DNA of 64,000 nucleotides, taken from contig NC_084462.1 in assembly GCF_027409185.1 (NCBI RefSeq), positions 186,500,071-186,564,070 on the forward strand, in the 5' to 3' direction. A program made the translations under genes and the position numbers. The DNA is from Cynocephalus volans. Its lineage: Eukaryota; Chordata; Mammalia; Dermoptera; Cynocephalidae. A model generated the notes under the pieces. The model was not told the origin of the DNA, ran no database searches, and saw nothing but the letters and a program-made list of their open reading frames with translations. Positions 21,764-32,830 of this stretch are shown here, one piece after another. The first letter of the stretch is position 1. Each line of letters opens with the position of its first letter.

Positions 21764-22500
21764 TCTGGTCTCTTAATGGGAATTTAGACAGAAATCGGAC
21801 AGAGATTTAGTGATAGGACAGATCCTTCGGCCGGTTGAGAAAGGCAGGATCCTAGAGGGCGTCCCCAGTAGGTCACGTCAGTCCCAGCAGGTTCAGGTAC
21901 GAACCAGGAGGAGAGAAGGGAGGTGTGGGTCGTCACTCAGACCTCCACTTCTCTAGGGCAAAAGCCTGGTGCCTGAAGGAACCGAGCACCAGGATTTTCT
22001 GGTCAGGTCCCGGACCCAGGAAGTGGAGAGAAGAGAGTGGTGGACAGGAGGGTGAAGGAGAGAACAGAATGGGGCTTTTAACCTCTGAAAATGAAAATAA
22101 AAGTTTACCGGGGCTTTGGAACCTGTTATAGTTTGGGAATTTACGGTGGTCATGAAGACTGTGGTGGGGTGGGTATGGGCGTTAGGGACTACCAGACGAT
22201 CTAGACTCCCTGTGGTAGCCTGAAAAAGGGCTGGTGCCCTTTAGGAAAGGGGGCTTACCTAATGATGAGCCAGTGGTGAGTGGAAGGAGCCAGCGCCGAA
22301 AAGAATGGATGAGGGTGGACCGTCAATGGTGAGCGGTGGAAGGGAGGCCGGTCCTGGCGGGACGGAGTTCCCGAGGGGCGACTTGTAAAGTGATGCTGCT
22401 GCAATTTGAAAAGTGTTACAGTTTGAGAGAGCCCTGAGGGGCGACTTGGAAGATGTTGCCGCTGCGATCTGAAAAGTGTCGCTGCTCGAGAGATGCTCGG
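21764..22500 (-). other. ERV-F-like 5' leader
   Basis: Between the primer site and the gag start there is about 740 bp of untranslated leader, where a packaging signal would be expected. It shows a repeated CTGATGCTGC/CAATTTGAAAAGTG-type block near 22390-22490. No gene. Confidence 0.55.
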
Positions 22501-22518
22501 TCCCGGGTTTAGGCACCA
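22501..22518 (-). promoter_or_regulatory. Primer binding site, tRNA-Phe type
   Basis: Minus strand TGGTGCCTAAACCCGGGA, 2 bp inside the 5' LTR. It complements the 3' end of mammalian tRNA-Phe with one mismatch (T for G at position 8). This is the main reason for the ERV-F-like label. Confidence 0.78.
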
Positions 22519-22520
22519 AA

Positions 22521-22802
22521 TGAAAGGACGAGTCGACACCAGTTGACGATCCACCAGAGAGAGCTCATTTATTAGGCAGCACACACACACATATATAGGG
22601 CTTCTAGGGAAGGCTGATTGGCTTAAAATACAATCCCTACTTAGTATACCGCATGGGGCTTGGGGAGAGCTGACTGGTGAGTGATTTGTGCCTGCGGGAA
22701 GGAGAGTACAGAAGAGAAGGGCAACCAGCGCCATGATGGGGTGTGGCCGAGAAGGACTTATGTGATCAGGGTGTGATCCCTTGGGGCATTTGGGTTCTTA
22801 CA
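22521..22802 (-). repeat. 5' LTR of the ERV-F-like provirus
   Basis: A minus-strand LTR from TGTAAGAACCC (22802) to CGTCCTTTCA (22521), paired with 15816-16062. It keeps the 74-bp segment missing from the 3' LTR. Confidence 0.85.
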
Positions 22803-22829
22803 TTATTTACATTAAACATTATAAATTTT

Positions 22830-23000
22830 TCCAAAAATAATCTAATGACACCTTTTCAAAAGCACTGGTCTAATCAAGACATAAAGCCCGAGGTACACGT
22901 TAGATGGAAGGACCCCATTTCTGGACACTGGAGAGGACCTGACCCACTCCTAAATATGGGATTGGGATTTGGGTGTGTATTCCCCTTTGACGAACCCTGA
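22830..23000 (+). pseudogene. Betaretrovirus-like integrase C-terminus
   Basis: The frame reads WKDPISGHWRGPDPLL then GFGCVFPFDE, the W-x-G-P-D-P and CVFP signatures of betaretroviral integrase tails. A stop follows the DEP residues, and recognisable residues continue after it. Confidence 0.72.
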
Positions 23001-23207
23001 CACATATGGATACCGGCCAAAACCCTTAAATTTGTACCTCAAAATCTTGAACCAATAATCCAGCCCAGGGACAACAACAACCCTGAGGCAAGTTCTTCTC
23101 TTTCAGGAGACTTATGTGACAACCCGGGTGAACCTGCCTCTTAATCCACGTGGGAGAGTTTCGCTCCAATCCTGATTGCCTTTGTCCTTAACAACGTCAA
23201 CAGCAGC

Positions 23208-24341
23208 ATGATGCGTCACCTGGTCATCCTATGGACCATCTGGCTCTTGGCACATGGGGAACCAATGACCTACCAGTGCAACAAACGTGGACAAAAGATT
23301 GTTGGTTATGTTATGATGTTCATCCCCCATATTTTGAGGCTGTGGCATTAAGTAACGTAACCATCCTCACCACTAACAGCACCCAGTGTGCCAGTAATTA
23401 CAACAGAACCCATCCTGGTTTAACCATACAACATATGTTGGGAAAAGGATTATGTGTTGTTGTAAAGAACCCCCTCCCTTTGTTCCAATACCATTATCCT
23501 CAACAGCACCTGGGCTAAACCCAGCCTTGGGCGATGTTTATGCGCCAAATCAGGGCTTACTGCTTGTGTGTTTAATCAATCCTTATCTCATGAAACTTGA
23601 GTATCAGTGGATAATGTTCCCCGATTATTATGGCATAAAGGGGAAGAAATGTTTGAATATTGGACAGGTACCTTTCCTCACCACAGTAAAAGGGCACTAG
23701 GGGCTGCTGTTGCCATTAGTACTTAATTGGGGATTGTAGGCACTGGGGCGGGGGCTGCTGGAATAGGATATACTTACACCCACACACAAGCTTTAAGGGA
23801 GGCTATAGACATAGATCTAGATAGGCTTGAAACATCAATTACCCATTTGCAAAAATCATTAACTTCTCTTTCCAAAGTTGTATTACAAAATAGAAGGGGA
23901 TTAGACCTCCTGTGTTTACAACAGGGAAGCTTATGTGCAGCTCTCAGGGAAGAATGTTGCTTCTATGCTGATCATTCTGGAATAGTAAAAGAATCTATGA
24001 CAAAGTTTAGAGAGGGCTTGGAAAGACATAAAAGAGAAAGAGAGGCCAATGAGAGCTGGTTTCAGTCTATTTTTATCAGTTCTCCCTGGCTTACCACCTT
24101 GATATCTGCCTTAGCGGGCCCCCTCTTAATCCTCCTCTTAGTGCTAAAGTTTGGTCCTTTAATTTTTACTAAAATCATGGCTCTCATTCGACGAAATCTA
24201 GGATCCATAACTATGCTCACCCAAGTGGTAGAAAATGTGGCCCAAGAAAATTGCCCCCAAACACTTGGATCAATATGGCCCTCCAAAAAATCCACAGCAA
24301 TCTTTAAGGGGCTCCGCTGGCTCTCCACAGTGGCTGGCTAG
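23208..24341 (+). pseudogene. Type-D-like env, multiply frameshifted
   Basis: From ATG 23208 a signal-like segment (MMRHLVILWTIWLLAHG) runs out of frame into a surface fragment with a CWLC motif at about 23300-23311 and N-glycosylation sites. A further shift (23452-23700) leads to the transmembrane subunit (23727-24341), which is open: LQNRRGLDLL, CX6CC (CAALREECC), a charged heptad region, a membrane span around LAGPLLILLLVLKFG, and a tail to the stop at 24341. The surface part between signal and CWLC is almost absent, so the receptor-binding region is missing. At least three frame changes make it a pseudogene. Confidence 0.8.
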
Positions 24342-24465
24342 CCAATGATGGGTAAGATCCCCAGAGGGGGACACCCTAAGACAGGCACAGTCACAAAAAA
24401 GCCAACAAGGTTGCGAGGTTAGACACCTTCAACTGCCCATTACAGGGTTGTTCTTCTTTTTATAG

Positions 24466-24932
24466 AGAAAACAGGGGGAGATGTTGGGCTCATTTTTAGG
24501 AGCAAACATTATCTGTGAGCCACATGGTGCCTATGCATGGAGGATGAAGGTGGTGCCCGCAGGAAGTAGGGGATGTGTAACCCAAGATAGCTCCAAAAGG
24601 TTTTTATTGGTCCTCCAGTATTTCCACACTCGTGAACCCTGTGTGATCACTATGCTAAACATGTTAGTACAAAATGCATGCCCGCGTGATCCTTGAATTG
24701 ATTGCTTAGTTCATGGAAAGCCCCTACTTGCTTCCTTATATCAGTTGCAGTGTAACGGCAATAAAGTGGAACTGCCCTGCCAGAACCCCTGCCGTGTCTG
24801 AGTGTCTCTTTCATGGGACTGAGTTGGTGGGCAGCAGGCTCACTTTTCCCCGAGATCCATCGGTCCCAACACCCTGGGGATGATCCTGTCAGCTCCTTCT
24901 CCTTCTGGGTCTGCGCGAGGACCCCCGGCACA
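24466..24932 (+). repeat. Polypurine tract and 3' LTR of the type-D-like ERV
   Basis: AGAGAAAACAGGGGGAG (24464-24480) precedes TGTTGGGCTC (24482), the likely LTR start. An AATAAA lies at 24760-24765. The right edge, near GGCACA at 24927-24932, is uncertain because there is no second LTR to compare. Confidence 0.65.
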
Positions 24933-24957
24933 CCGCTGCAGATCCCACCGCTGATGT

Positions 24958-25236
24958 ATACCCAGAGGAGTGTAAATCATCTGTGGAAGGAACTCCCGCA
25001 GCCCATGTTTATGGAGGCTATATTTATAATAGCCAAGATTTGGAACCAGCATAAACGTTTGTTGACAGACGATTGGATAATGAAAATGTGGTGCATATAG
25101 ACAGTAAAATACTACTCAGCCATAAAGGAAAACAAAGTTTTGTCATTCACAACACTGATGAACATGGAGAATTTCATCAAAAATGAAGTAAGCCAGGCAC
25201 AGAAAGAGAAATTCCACAGATTGTCACTCAGGGAGG
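24958..25236 (+). mobile_element. LINE-1 3' fragment, left part
   Basis: ORF2 C-terminal sequence (the TATTTATAATAGCCAAGATTTGG block, the ATTGGATAATGAAAATGTGG block, AGCCAGGCACAGAAAGAGAAATTCC). It is interrupted by the GGAA array and resumes at 25745. Confidence 0.8.
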
Positions 25237-25742
25237 TGGGGGGGAGGAAGGAAGGAAGGAAGGAAAGAGGGAAGGAGGGAAGGAAGGAAGGAAGGAAGGA
25301 AGGAGGGAAGAAAGGAAGGAAGGAAAGAAGGAAGGAAGGAAGGAAGGAAGGAAGGAAGGAAGGAAGGAAGGAAGGAAGGAAGGAAGGAAGGAAGGAAGGA
25401 AGGAAGGAAAGAGGGAAGGAGGGAAGGAAGGAAGGAAGGAAGGAGGGTAGAAAGAAAGGAAGGAAAGAAGGAAGAAAGGAAGGAAGGAAGGAAGGAGGGA
25501 AGGAAGGAAGGAAGGAAGGAAGGAGGGAAGAAAGGAAGGAAGGAAGGAAGGAAGGAAGGAAGGAAAGAGGGAAGGAGGGAAGGAAGGAAGGAAGGAAGGA
25601 GGGAAGAAAGGAAGGAAGGAAAGAAGGAAGGAAGGAAGGAAGGAAGGAAGGAAGGAAGGAGGGAAGGAGGGTAGAAAGAAAGGAAGGAAAGAAGGAAGCA
25701 AGGAAGGAAGAAAGGAAGGAAGGAAGGAAGGAAGGAAGTAAA
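25237..25742 (+). repeat. (GGAA)n polypurine array with higher-order repeats
   Basis: About 500 bp of uninterrupted purines on the plus strand, mostly GGAA/GAAG units. A variant block AAAGAGGGAAGGAGGGAAGG recurs at 25264, 25408 and 25564, and AGGGTAGAAAGAAAGGAAGG recurs at about 25443 and 25668. This shows duplication of blocks, not only slippage. Open frames here (KEGR repeats and FLPS repeats) are artefacts of the repeat. Confidence 0.95.
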
Positions 25743-25744
25743 GA

Positions 25745-26120
25745 GAAACAATAATAATAATGTTAAATTTCAGATGGAGAGAACTGACCTGTGGTTACGA
25801 GAGGCAGGAAGGGGATGGGGTTTAGTGAGTGGTTGGTTCGTGGACACATGCCACCCAGATAGAAAAAAGTATGTCGTGTGGGTGCACAGCGGAGCCAGGC
25901 CTCTGTAATTAACATTCATTTGCTGCATGTCATCTACTGGCTGGAAGAGAGGAGATAGAACGTCATCATCACAAACATGTCATTCAGTTTTGTAACGATG
26001 AATGTGCTAATTACCCTGATGTGATCAACAGACATTGTGCACATGTATGGCTATTCAACTGTGTACCCCACAAATATGTAAAATCTAAATGTCTTAAATG
26101 AATGAATGAATGAATGAATT
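25745..26120 (+). mobile_element. LINE-1 3' UTR, right part
   Basis: It continues the L1 after the array (GTGGTTACGAGAGGCAGGAAGGG, CAACTGTGTACCCCACAAATATG) and ends in a (TGAA)n run at 26097-26118. Confidence 0.7.
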
Positions 26121-27344
26121 GGACATATTGAAAGAAACATATGATCATGAGGACACCATGATCTATGAACACCATTTTGAGATTTGAACTCTACGGTGAC
26201 GGTGACTGGGAGCTGCTGTTCATGGTCTCATGCAGGTTACAGCTTGACCAGCGGGGAAGGGGAATGTTAAATAAAATTTGTGGGGGGCCAGTGATTTATA
26301 CTAGGCTTCTGTGCCAGGTCGCACAGACTGAACAAATATGACGTTTTACTGCCATAGCAGAGCTTCAGTTAATTGGAGGAGGCTCTGTAACCAATTAATT
26401 AATTACACTGTAAGCAATTATGTTGTTTCTACAGTGCAGTTTATTTTCTACAAATGCTTTAAGAGAATGTGATTGGTGTGGTTTTCTGAACCTGCTGTAG
26501 TCTGGAGGGCTGCCTGGTTCATGATTTTTGTTTTGTTCACTTTCTTTCTTTTCCTTTGCTCTGTTTTGTTTTTGTTTGACCAAAGAAACTCAGTTGAAAT
26601 TTAAAACTTGTCTGTTTCACAAATCTGAGAAATGTATCTACCTGCTCCAAATATAACTGCATGACAGCTTGACTTGAACAAATTACCCTCCACAGCATCC
26701 TTTCATGCACACGACTCTACTCCAGCTCCAGGTGCAGGAATGTAAGTGGGGTGTCCCTGAGCTCGCATGTGAAGCCCACCTCACTGAAGGGCGTCCTGAG
26801 AGCAGAGACCAAAGCGGATGAGTCCACGTGCTGTAGGAGGGTGCTTTGTTATGATTACTGTCATCATTGTCGTGTTGACTGGTGATTACTCACAGACATC
26901 CAGTGGGGTGTTGGCCCATCCAAGTGCTGTGCAGATGCTCTCCCCTCACCCTGGGAGGATGCGGAGGTGGAGGGTTGAGGCTTGTAAGGGACTCAGAGAA
27001 AACGTGCTGCTGTGCGGAAGAGAGAAATTGGGAGGAAGTGCAGGATGCCCAGGGGCTCCTCTGCCTCCTGTTGCTTGTCCATGGGGCTGCCCCTGTGACT
27101 CCCTGGTGTCACTCCCTTTACCTTGGTCATGGAAGGAAATTGGAGCCAATGAAGCCAGAGGCACGAAGGCCCTAAGTGTGGAGTGAGTTCGGATGCAGTG
27201 AGGATGCAGTGAGCATCCCCACGCTCCACCACGTGACACTTCACCCTTCAGCCCCTACGATCTTATCTGCCCGTGTCCTGACAGGGCCCTGGGGACAGAT
27301 ATCACGAGGTGATTTATTCTCTCAGTTCACTAATGGGCCATGAA
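26121..27344. other. No gene recognised
   Basis: Unique-looking sequence. Open frames on both strands at 26818-27240 show no recognisable domain. No repeat family was identified. Confidence 0.4.
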
Positions 27345-27659
27345 ATCTAAAACTCAATGTTCAGTTTCTATGCACCCTAGTCCATCCCAGTCGTAATAGG
27401 TTGTTGTCAGGTGAGAGCTCAGAGAATCTCCAAACCCATGGTTCAGAATGGGCCACAGAACCCTCACATGTCTGGCTGGGTCACCACCCCTCACATATGG
27501 TTCCACGAGCTTGATATTTGGGAAAGATCCCGGGAGCCATTGGAAGATGACATGAGCTAAGGCCTCAGCCTCCTCAGCAGCAGTGGCAGCAGTGGTGGTG
27601 GCCTCCTGGAGCATCCCAGTGGCACTGGCAGCAACAGCCTTGCTGTGGCCCACCTGGGG

Positions 27660-27960
27660 CGTCCTGGTGGCAAGGGTCACTGTGCATCAGATCCACCCAT
27701 CCTTTATATTTAAGTCCAACAACCACGAATGCCTGGGTGTCAGTTAGACAACCGCATAAGCAGACAATATCCAAGGAACACCTGGGCACACATCGCAGTT
27801 ACATATTCACGTCAAACACTCAGCAAGATTCCCGAGGGAGCCTGACCATTTCTCTTCGCTTTCCCTACAATCCACACCTTCAGGGGTCCTGGCAATACAA
27901 TCGACACATTTGGAATCTTCGGTGATGTTCCCTTACCGAGCATAACTGACCCTTGCATTC
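27660..27960 (-). repeat. LTR of ERV-L-like family
   Basis: Matches 1-340 (opposite orientation) and 59030-59215 (same orientation). Shared elements are AAGGGAACAT, AATGGTCAGG, a CCCAGGTGTTCCTTGG-like block and a TATA-like box. Exact ends are not defined. Confidence 0.55.
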
Positions 27961-30379
27961 ACATAACCTCAGTACCTACTGTATGTTCTATACACCTTGA
28001 GGTCTGTCACCACAGGTCTACATTCCATTCCTGCCATCCCAAAAGTCATTAGCTTATCCCAGCACCAGCTCAGAAGCCCGAAGTCTCATCTGAGGCTAAA
28101 GGTAAAACTCCTTCTATTTGTGAACCTGTAAAAATCAAAAACAAATTTATCTACTTCAAGGCACAGTGGGACAGACACTGGGTACACATTCCCATTCCAA
28201 AAGCGAGGAATAGACAAGAAGAAAGAAAAACGAGGCCCCGAACAAATTCAAAACCCAACAGGGCAAACATGAAGCGCAGTGGAGCATCTGGGCCCCCAAA
28301 GCACAGGGCAGCCTCACTCCTACAGCTCTGCTAGATGAAGCCCATTGAGCCGCCCTGGTACCTACAGCTCTTCCATGCCAGTGCTGACTTTGCCAGTAAA
28401 CCCCACAGTTCTGGGCTCCTGGTGGCACTCCTGCCATCCTGGCTGCACTAGGCACTTCCCCAGTAGATGACCTCTGCTGCAGCTCCGCCCCTGCAGCTGG
28501 TCTCTGCCTGGGTCCCCAGGCTTTTCCATATGTCCTCTGGACCCTGGGTGGAGGCTGCCACATCTCCACTGCATTCATTTTCTACTGGCCTGCAGACTCA
28601 ACATGACGCAGATGCCACCACGGTTTTCAGCTTTATGCTCCCCAGAGCTGCTGAGGCAGAGTTGCTGTAGCCAGAGCAGCCAGAATTCAGGGCCCAGTTG
28701 GATGAGGGCAACGATGCCCAGGTCTGTCCTCCAGAAAAATCTCCATTCTCCTTGGCCTCTGGGTCTGTGATGGGTGGGGCGCTCTTCCAAACTTCTGAAA
28801 TGCCTTCAGGGCCTTTCTCCCATTGTCTTGGATATTAGCATCCAGCTGCCCCATCCTGGGCTCCTGAGTTACTTGAATCAGCTTGGCATTTGCCCGCAGT
28901 TCACTCACAGTCTCAGGCAGTTCTCCAACATTCGCTCACATAGTTCCAACTGCTGCATTCACACACCCCCTCAAGGAGTGGTTGTCCTGCCCTTGCTCAT
29001 GTCTGCAGCTATCCTGTAACCATTTCCACATCATAATGGAGGCTAACTTGTCTGCCTTTTCACCAGGTGAAAACATACGTGAAATTCTGCAAGGGCAGCC
29101 ATGCTCAGGTAACCTGCCTATCTGTATGTGGCACTTTTTTCTCGGGTTACTAGGGCACCTGTCAGGCCATCGGGCTTCTGTGGCACCCTGTGAATCTTCT
29201 CAGGTTTACATGGCACCCAGCAAGCTTTCCCAGGTATATCCAGCACCCAGTGAGCCATCTGCATGTCAGACAACTGTGACATGTGGTTACTATGTCTTCT
29301 CCAGAGCACATCACACCATCCACCCCTGGGTCCCATAGCCGCAGCAGCCAGGGGCTCTGCCTGTTTCTGCCACTTTACTCTTTCCCAAGCCAACCAATTC
29401 GACCTGGGTGTATGGGACATAGGTTGTGAATTGGGTCACCTGTGGGTTGCCTGCCAGTCTGCTTGGTCCCATAGGCTGCTCGTCTTCCACTTTCTGATGA
29501 GCAAAAGGTCACTCCAGGAGATGCACAGTCTCCCCCAACTTGCCATCAGGTTGGTCATCCCCAGTGTTGGAAGCAGGAGTGACCTGTTGCTGTACTTCAG
29601 GCTCCAGGGCAAGTAGCTGTGTTCCCAAGTCTGCTTTCTGTTGCAAATCTTCAGGCCATGTCGCTTCATGGGGTTTCCGGTCCATTTTGGCTCACAGTAC
29701 AGTGAGCAACAGCCAGACCTGGTCAGCAGGAAAGCAGCCACTGGGGGCCACATGCTCAAGTGCAGCCACATTTCCTGCCACTCCCACTGGGCTTTCTGCT
29801 TCTTTACTTGCTTGGCATCCTACCCATGACACCAGTTACTGGCCTCTTTTACCTGCTTGGAATCCGACCGACAACTCTAACTGTCAGGCTAGGCCTCAGA
29901 GAACCTTCAAACCCATTGTACAGACTGGGTCACAGACCTGTCATATAAAGACTGGGTCACATAACTCTCATGTGCCAGGCTGGGTCACCAGCCCCACCCA
30001 GAGTTCACATGCAGTTCTGTTAATGGGGATGCCCTTCCATGACTTCCCTCCTGGACTGGACATTGGCACAAATCCACATACCCTGCAGTCTGACCAATTG
30101 TGAGCTTCAGCATAGGTGGCAGGCCAGGTCAGAAAGGCATTCACCATTGCTACAGGCAGGACCCTGAAAATGAGGAAGGTACAGAGATAAGACAAAAGGT
30201 TGAAAAGGCATGAGAAAAGGTAAGACTTTATCTAATGATAACATAGTTGCTGTTTGATAACATCGGCCAACAGCACGCATTGTTTGGGCACTTTCCAGGG
30301 TGGGCAGTGCCACACTTTTAACCTTTGACACTATCATTAGGTATAATATTATCGTAGCTGTGAGCCTCAACTGGAGGCC

Positions 30380-30640
30380 ACACCAGTAACCTAATTTCTG
30401 TCCCCTTCTTAATGAGTGCCATGGGGGCTCTAGTTGTGAGGGAGGCTCCCATTTAGATAAAGAGTGGTTGAGTGTGATGCCAGAGGTAAGGTCTCCCCCA
30501 ATGCAATGACAACAGCAAGACACCTGGGAGGGGGTGCCACTTTAGTTTCCAGTCTATCAAAGTGCCACCGGGTGGGACGTCCTGTGGCAAATGCAGAACC
30601 AGTCCCTCAACTGCTGGATGGAATGCAGTCCCCCTTCTTG
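30380..30640 (-). pseudogene. Probable ERV-L dUTPase relic
   Basis: The minus strand reads PPGGTLIDWKLKWHPLPG then further degraded residues, resembling the start of retroviral dUTPases. It lies directly after integrase. Only part of the domain is recognisable. Confidence 0.4.
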
Positions 30641-30699
30641 TCCTTGCATGTTTAGAGCTGTGGTTATTGGTGTGTGTCCTGCAAGCCAGTCATCCACAG

Positions 30700-31250
30700 A
30701 CTTGTGCACTGTGAGGCAGCATTTATGAGTCTTATGGCTTCAGTCACTTGGGAAAACATGCCCTTCTGGTCCTCTCTGGTGCCAACGTTTTCAGTGTAGT
30801 TTTCAACATCCCATTCCTACGTTCAATGAGTCCAGTGATGGTGTGGTTACAAGGCAGATGAAAAGTCCATGCTATGATGTGGGCCTCTGACGACTCTTAT
30901 GCAACATGTCCAGTGAAATGACTCCTTTGATCCCTGTCTACAAGCCAGGACCCCAGATGTGTCTACCTGCCACAGAGTGACAGGTGGGTGGAACACCCAA
31001 TATTCCCTGGCAGGTGTCTTGGGGACATGGTCTCAAATGACTCTGTGGAAAATCCTTGTCTTCAGCCTGAATATCTGAATGTTTTATGGGCAGAGCGGTC
31101 TCTTCTCTGTGTCCTATATTCTTTGTTGTCCCCAGTGTCTGGAATTTTGATGAGCCCAGTCAGCCACTTCAGAGGGTGTTAGCAAGTCTTATAGCAGAAC
31201 AGCTGGGGCTGTAGGTAAGGCATCAGCCTCATGAGTGCACAGCAAGGTGG
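30700..31250 (-). pseudogene. ERV-L-like integrase relic
   Basis: The minus strand shows, across frames, VADWAHQNSRHWG (zinc-binding-like histidines, near 31160), TLWQVDT (near 30970, entry to the catalytic core) and TGLIERRNGMLK (30801-30840, around the catalytic glutamate). Stops occur throughout. Confidence 0.65.
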
Positions 31251-32239
31251 TTGAGGATTGAGCTGACAGTTGCCTTAAGACACCTGGGGTTGTGGCTTGA
31301 AGCAGATTCCTCATGTCCCTCCACAATTCCACACCCCAAAGAGTCTTTGAGTATTGTCCAGTTTTGTTGTTGTTTTTGTCGTGTTTTGTGGGTTTTTTTT
31401 GTTTTGTTTTGTTTTTGTTTTTGTACCACTGTGGCATCCAAGTCGTCAGACCATTCTAAACAGCATCAACTTGTGAGTCAGTGTGATCCTCACCACTTGA
31501 ATTTCAGTGCACTGGCTTCTCAGTTTAGTTCTTCCTTCATACCAGATGATGCCAGAGCACAACAGGATGGCAGAGAAATGGCAGGTGAGTGGATTTCCCT
31601 GCTTCTACCATCTCCACACCAGATATCCTAGTGATGGGTGTCTACACCTTCCACCACAGAATGGAGAGGTGGAGCAAAATCTGCTAGTGTTGGGGTGGGG
31701 TCCAAATTCATGTATATAACCAGGCCCCAGCAGTGTGTATAGTTCTTCTGACAGCAGACAAGTTTTGTAAGAGTTTTAATGTCGTAATTGGAATGTCATT
31801 CCTGCAATCCACTAACATGAGCCCAGACACTCATCAGCTTCAAAAGCATGTCTTTAATCCAGCCACTCACTGGCATGGAGGTGCATACTTCCACCAGCAA
31901 GTTGATGTCAAAACTTCAGTCTGCTGCAGTGTCAGATAGTTGGCCAAGATCTGTTCTCAATAGGGCTGTGTATGGTTTTCCTACTTTTCTGTAGCGGTGT
32001 CCAGAATCCTAATGGGATGCAGTTCCCATTCTGCTTCTATCCTGGACCCCAATCAAATCCCTCTAGATAGACACTAGCATCCATTTTATATCCTACACCT
32101 GGCATCAACTTTTCTATGACCTGTACATGTTTGGCAAACAATTTAGCTTAATCAAGTGCCTCTTGTGGGCAGCATTCCTATCCTAGCTACCGACCCTCTT
32201 CACTATAGCATCGAGGGGTCTCGACATTTGTGCTAGTTT

Positions 32240-32830
32240 CATGTTTCCACACATGGATATCCCGATTTCCCAGCACCATTTCTTGAAGAGGCTGTCCTCT
32301 GCCCGTTTAATGTTCTTGTGATATTACTGAAGATCAGTTGGCTGTAAACATGTGGGTTGATTTCTAGGTTCTCTATTCAGTTCCATTGATCCACGTGTCT
32401 GCTTTTAAGCCAGTACCATGCTGTTCTGGTAGCCATAACTTTGTAGGATAACTTGAAGACCTGCTGGAGGACACAACAGCATCACAACAATTAAATTCTA
32501 GGGGGAAATTTAATCAAATAGGTGAAAATATGTATACTGAGCACTCTAAAGCATTGATGAAAAAAGAATGAAAATGACGGAAAAAAAAAAAACAACCAAC
32601 CAAAAAACCTGTGTTCACAGATTGGAAGAATTAATGTAATTGTGAGTTTTATACTATGCCAAGCATTAAACACAATCTTTATCAAAATCGCACTTCAATT
32701 TTTTACACACAAATGAAAAGAAATTCTAAAATTTGTTTAAAACCACAGAAGACCTCAAATAGCCAAAGCAATTCTGAACTCAACAACAAAACTAAAGGCC
32801 ATCCATGATTTTTACATTACAAAAAAGAAT
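32240..32830. mobile_element. LINE-1 ORF2 fragments in opposite orientations
   Basis: 32240-32465 is antisense L1 (GTTGATTTCTAGGTTCTC, CCAGTACCATGCTGTT). 32490-32830 is sense L1 (CTCAAATAGCCAAAGCAATTC). The change of strand suggests either 5' inversion or two insertions. Confidence 0.7.

Larger units (their letters stand above)
15816..22802 (-). mobile_element. Class I endogenous retrovirus, tRNA-Phe-type primer site (ERV-F-like)
   Basis: A near-complete proviral layout on the minus strand: 5' LTR (22521-22802), primer site, gag, pro, pol, env, purine tract, 3' LTR (15816-16062). The two-zinc-finger nucleocapsid, PPPY motif, integrase C-terminal GPxPVIL motif and CX6CC Env are those of gammaretrovirus-like ERVs, and the primer site points to the ERV-F group. 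All reading frames are broken, and RT has a large deletion with a SINE in it. The flanks show no matching target duplication. Confidence 0.88.
22803..24932 (+). mobile_element. 3' half of a type-D-like ERV (beta-like pol, gamma-like env)
   Basis: A plus-strand remnant comprising the integrase C-terminus, env, purine tract and LTR. The upstream part is missing where the opposite-strand ERV-F-like provirus abuts it. The combination of a betaretrovirus-like pol end and a gammaretrovirus-like Env resembles the layout of type D retroviruses. Confidence 0.75.
27345..32235 (-). mobile_element. ERV-L-like (class III) endogenous retrovirus remnant
   Basis: Minus-strand order from high to low coordinates: RNase H/integrase-like residues, a probable dUTPase-like region, a long degenerate internal part, then an LTR with TATA-like TATAAAGGATG (27700-27712). 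A dUTPase after integrase and no env are ERV-L traits. Parts are repeated within it: the block AACCTTCAAACCCATTGTAC at about 29900 resembles 27425 and 58718. The 28000-28200 part resembles MaLR-type internal sequence. No frame is intact. Confidence 0.6.

Noticed and set aside
25140-25754. Long open frames of KEGR or FLPS repeats
   Set aside because: They are the translation of the GGAA microsatellite in several frames.
26818-27244. Overlapping open frames of 80-120 codons
   Set aside because: No recognisable domain, both strands open, and GC-rich local composition explains them.
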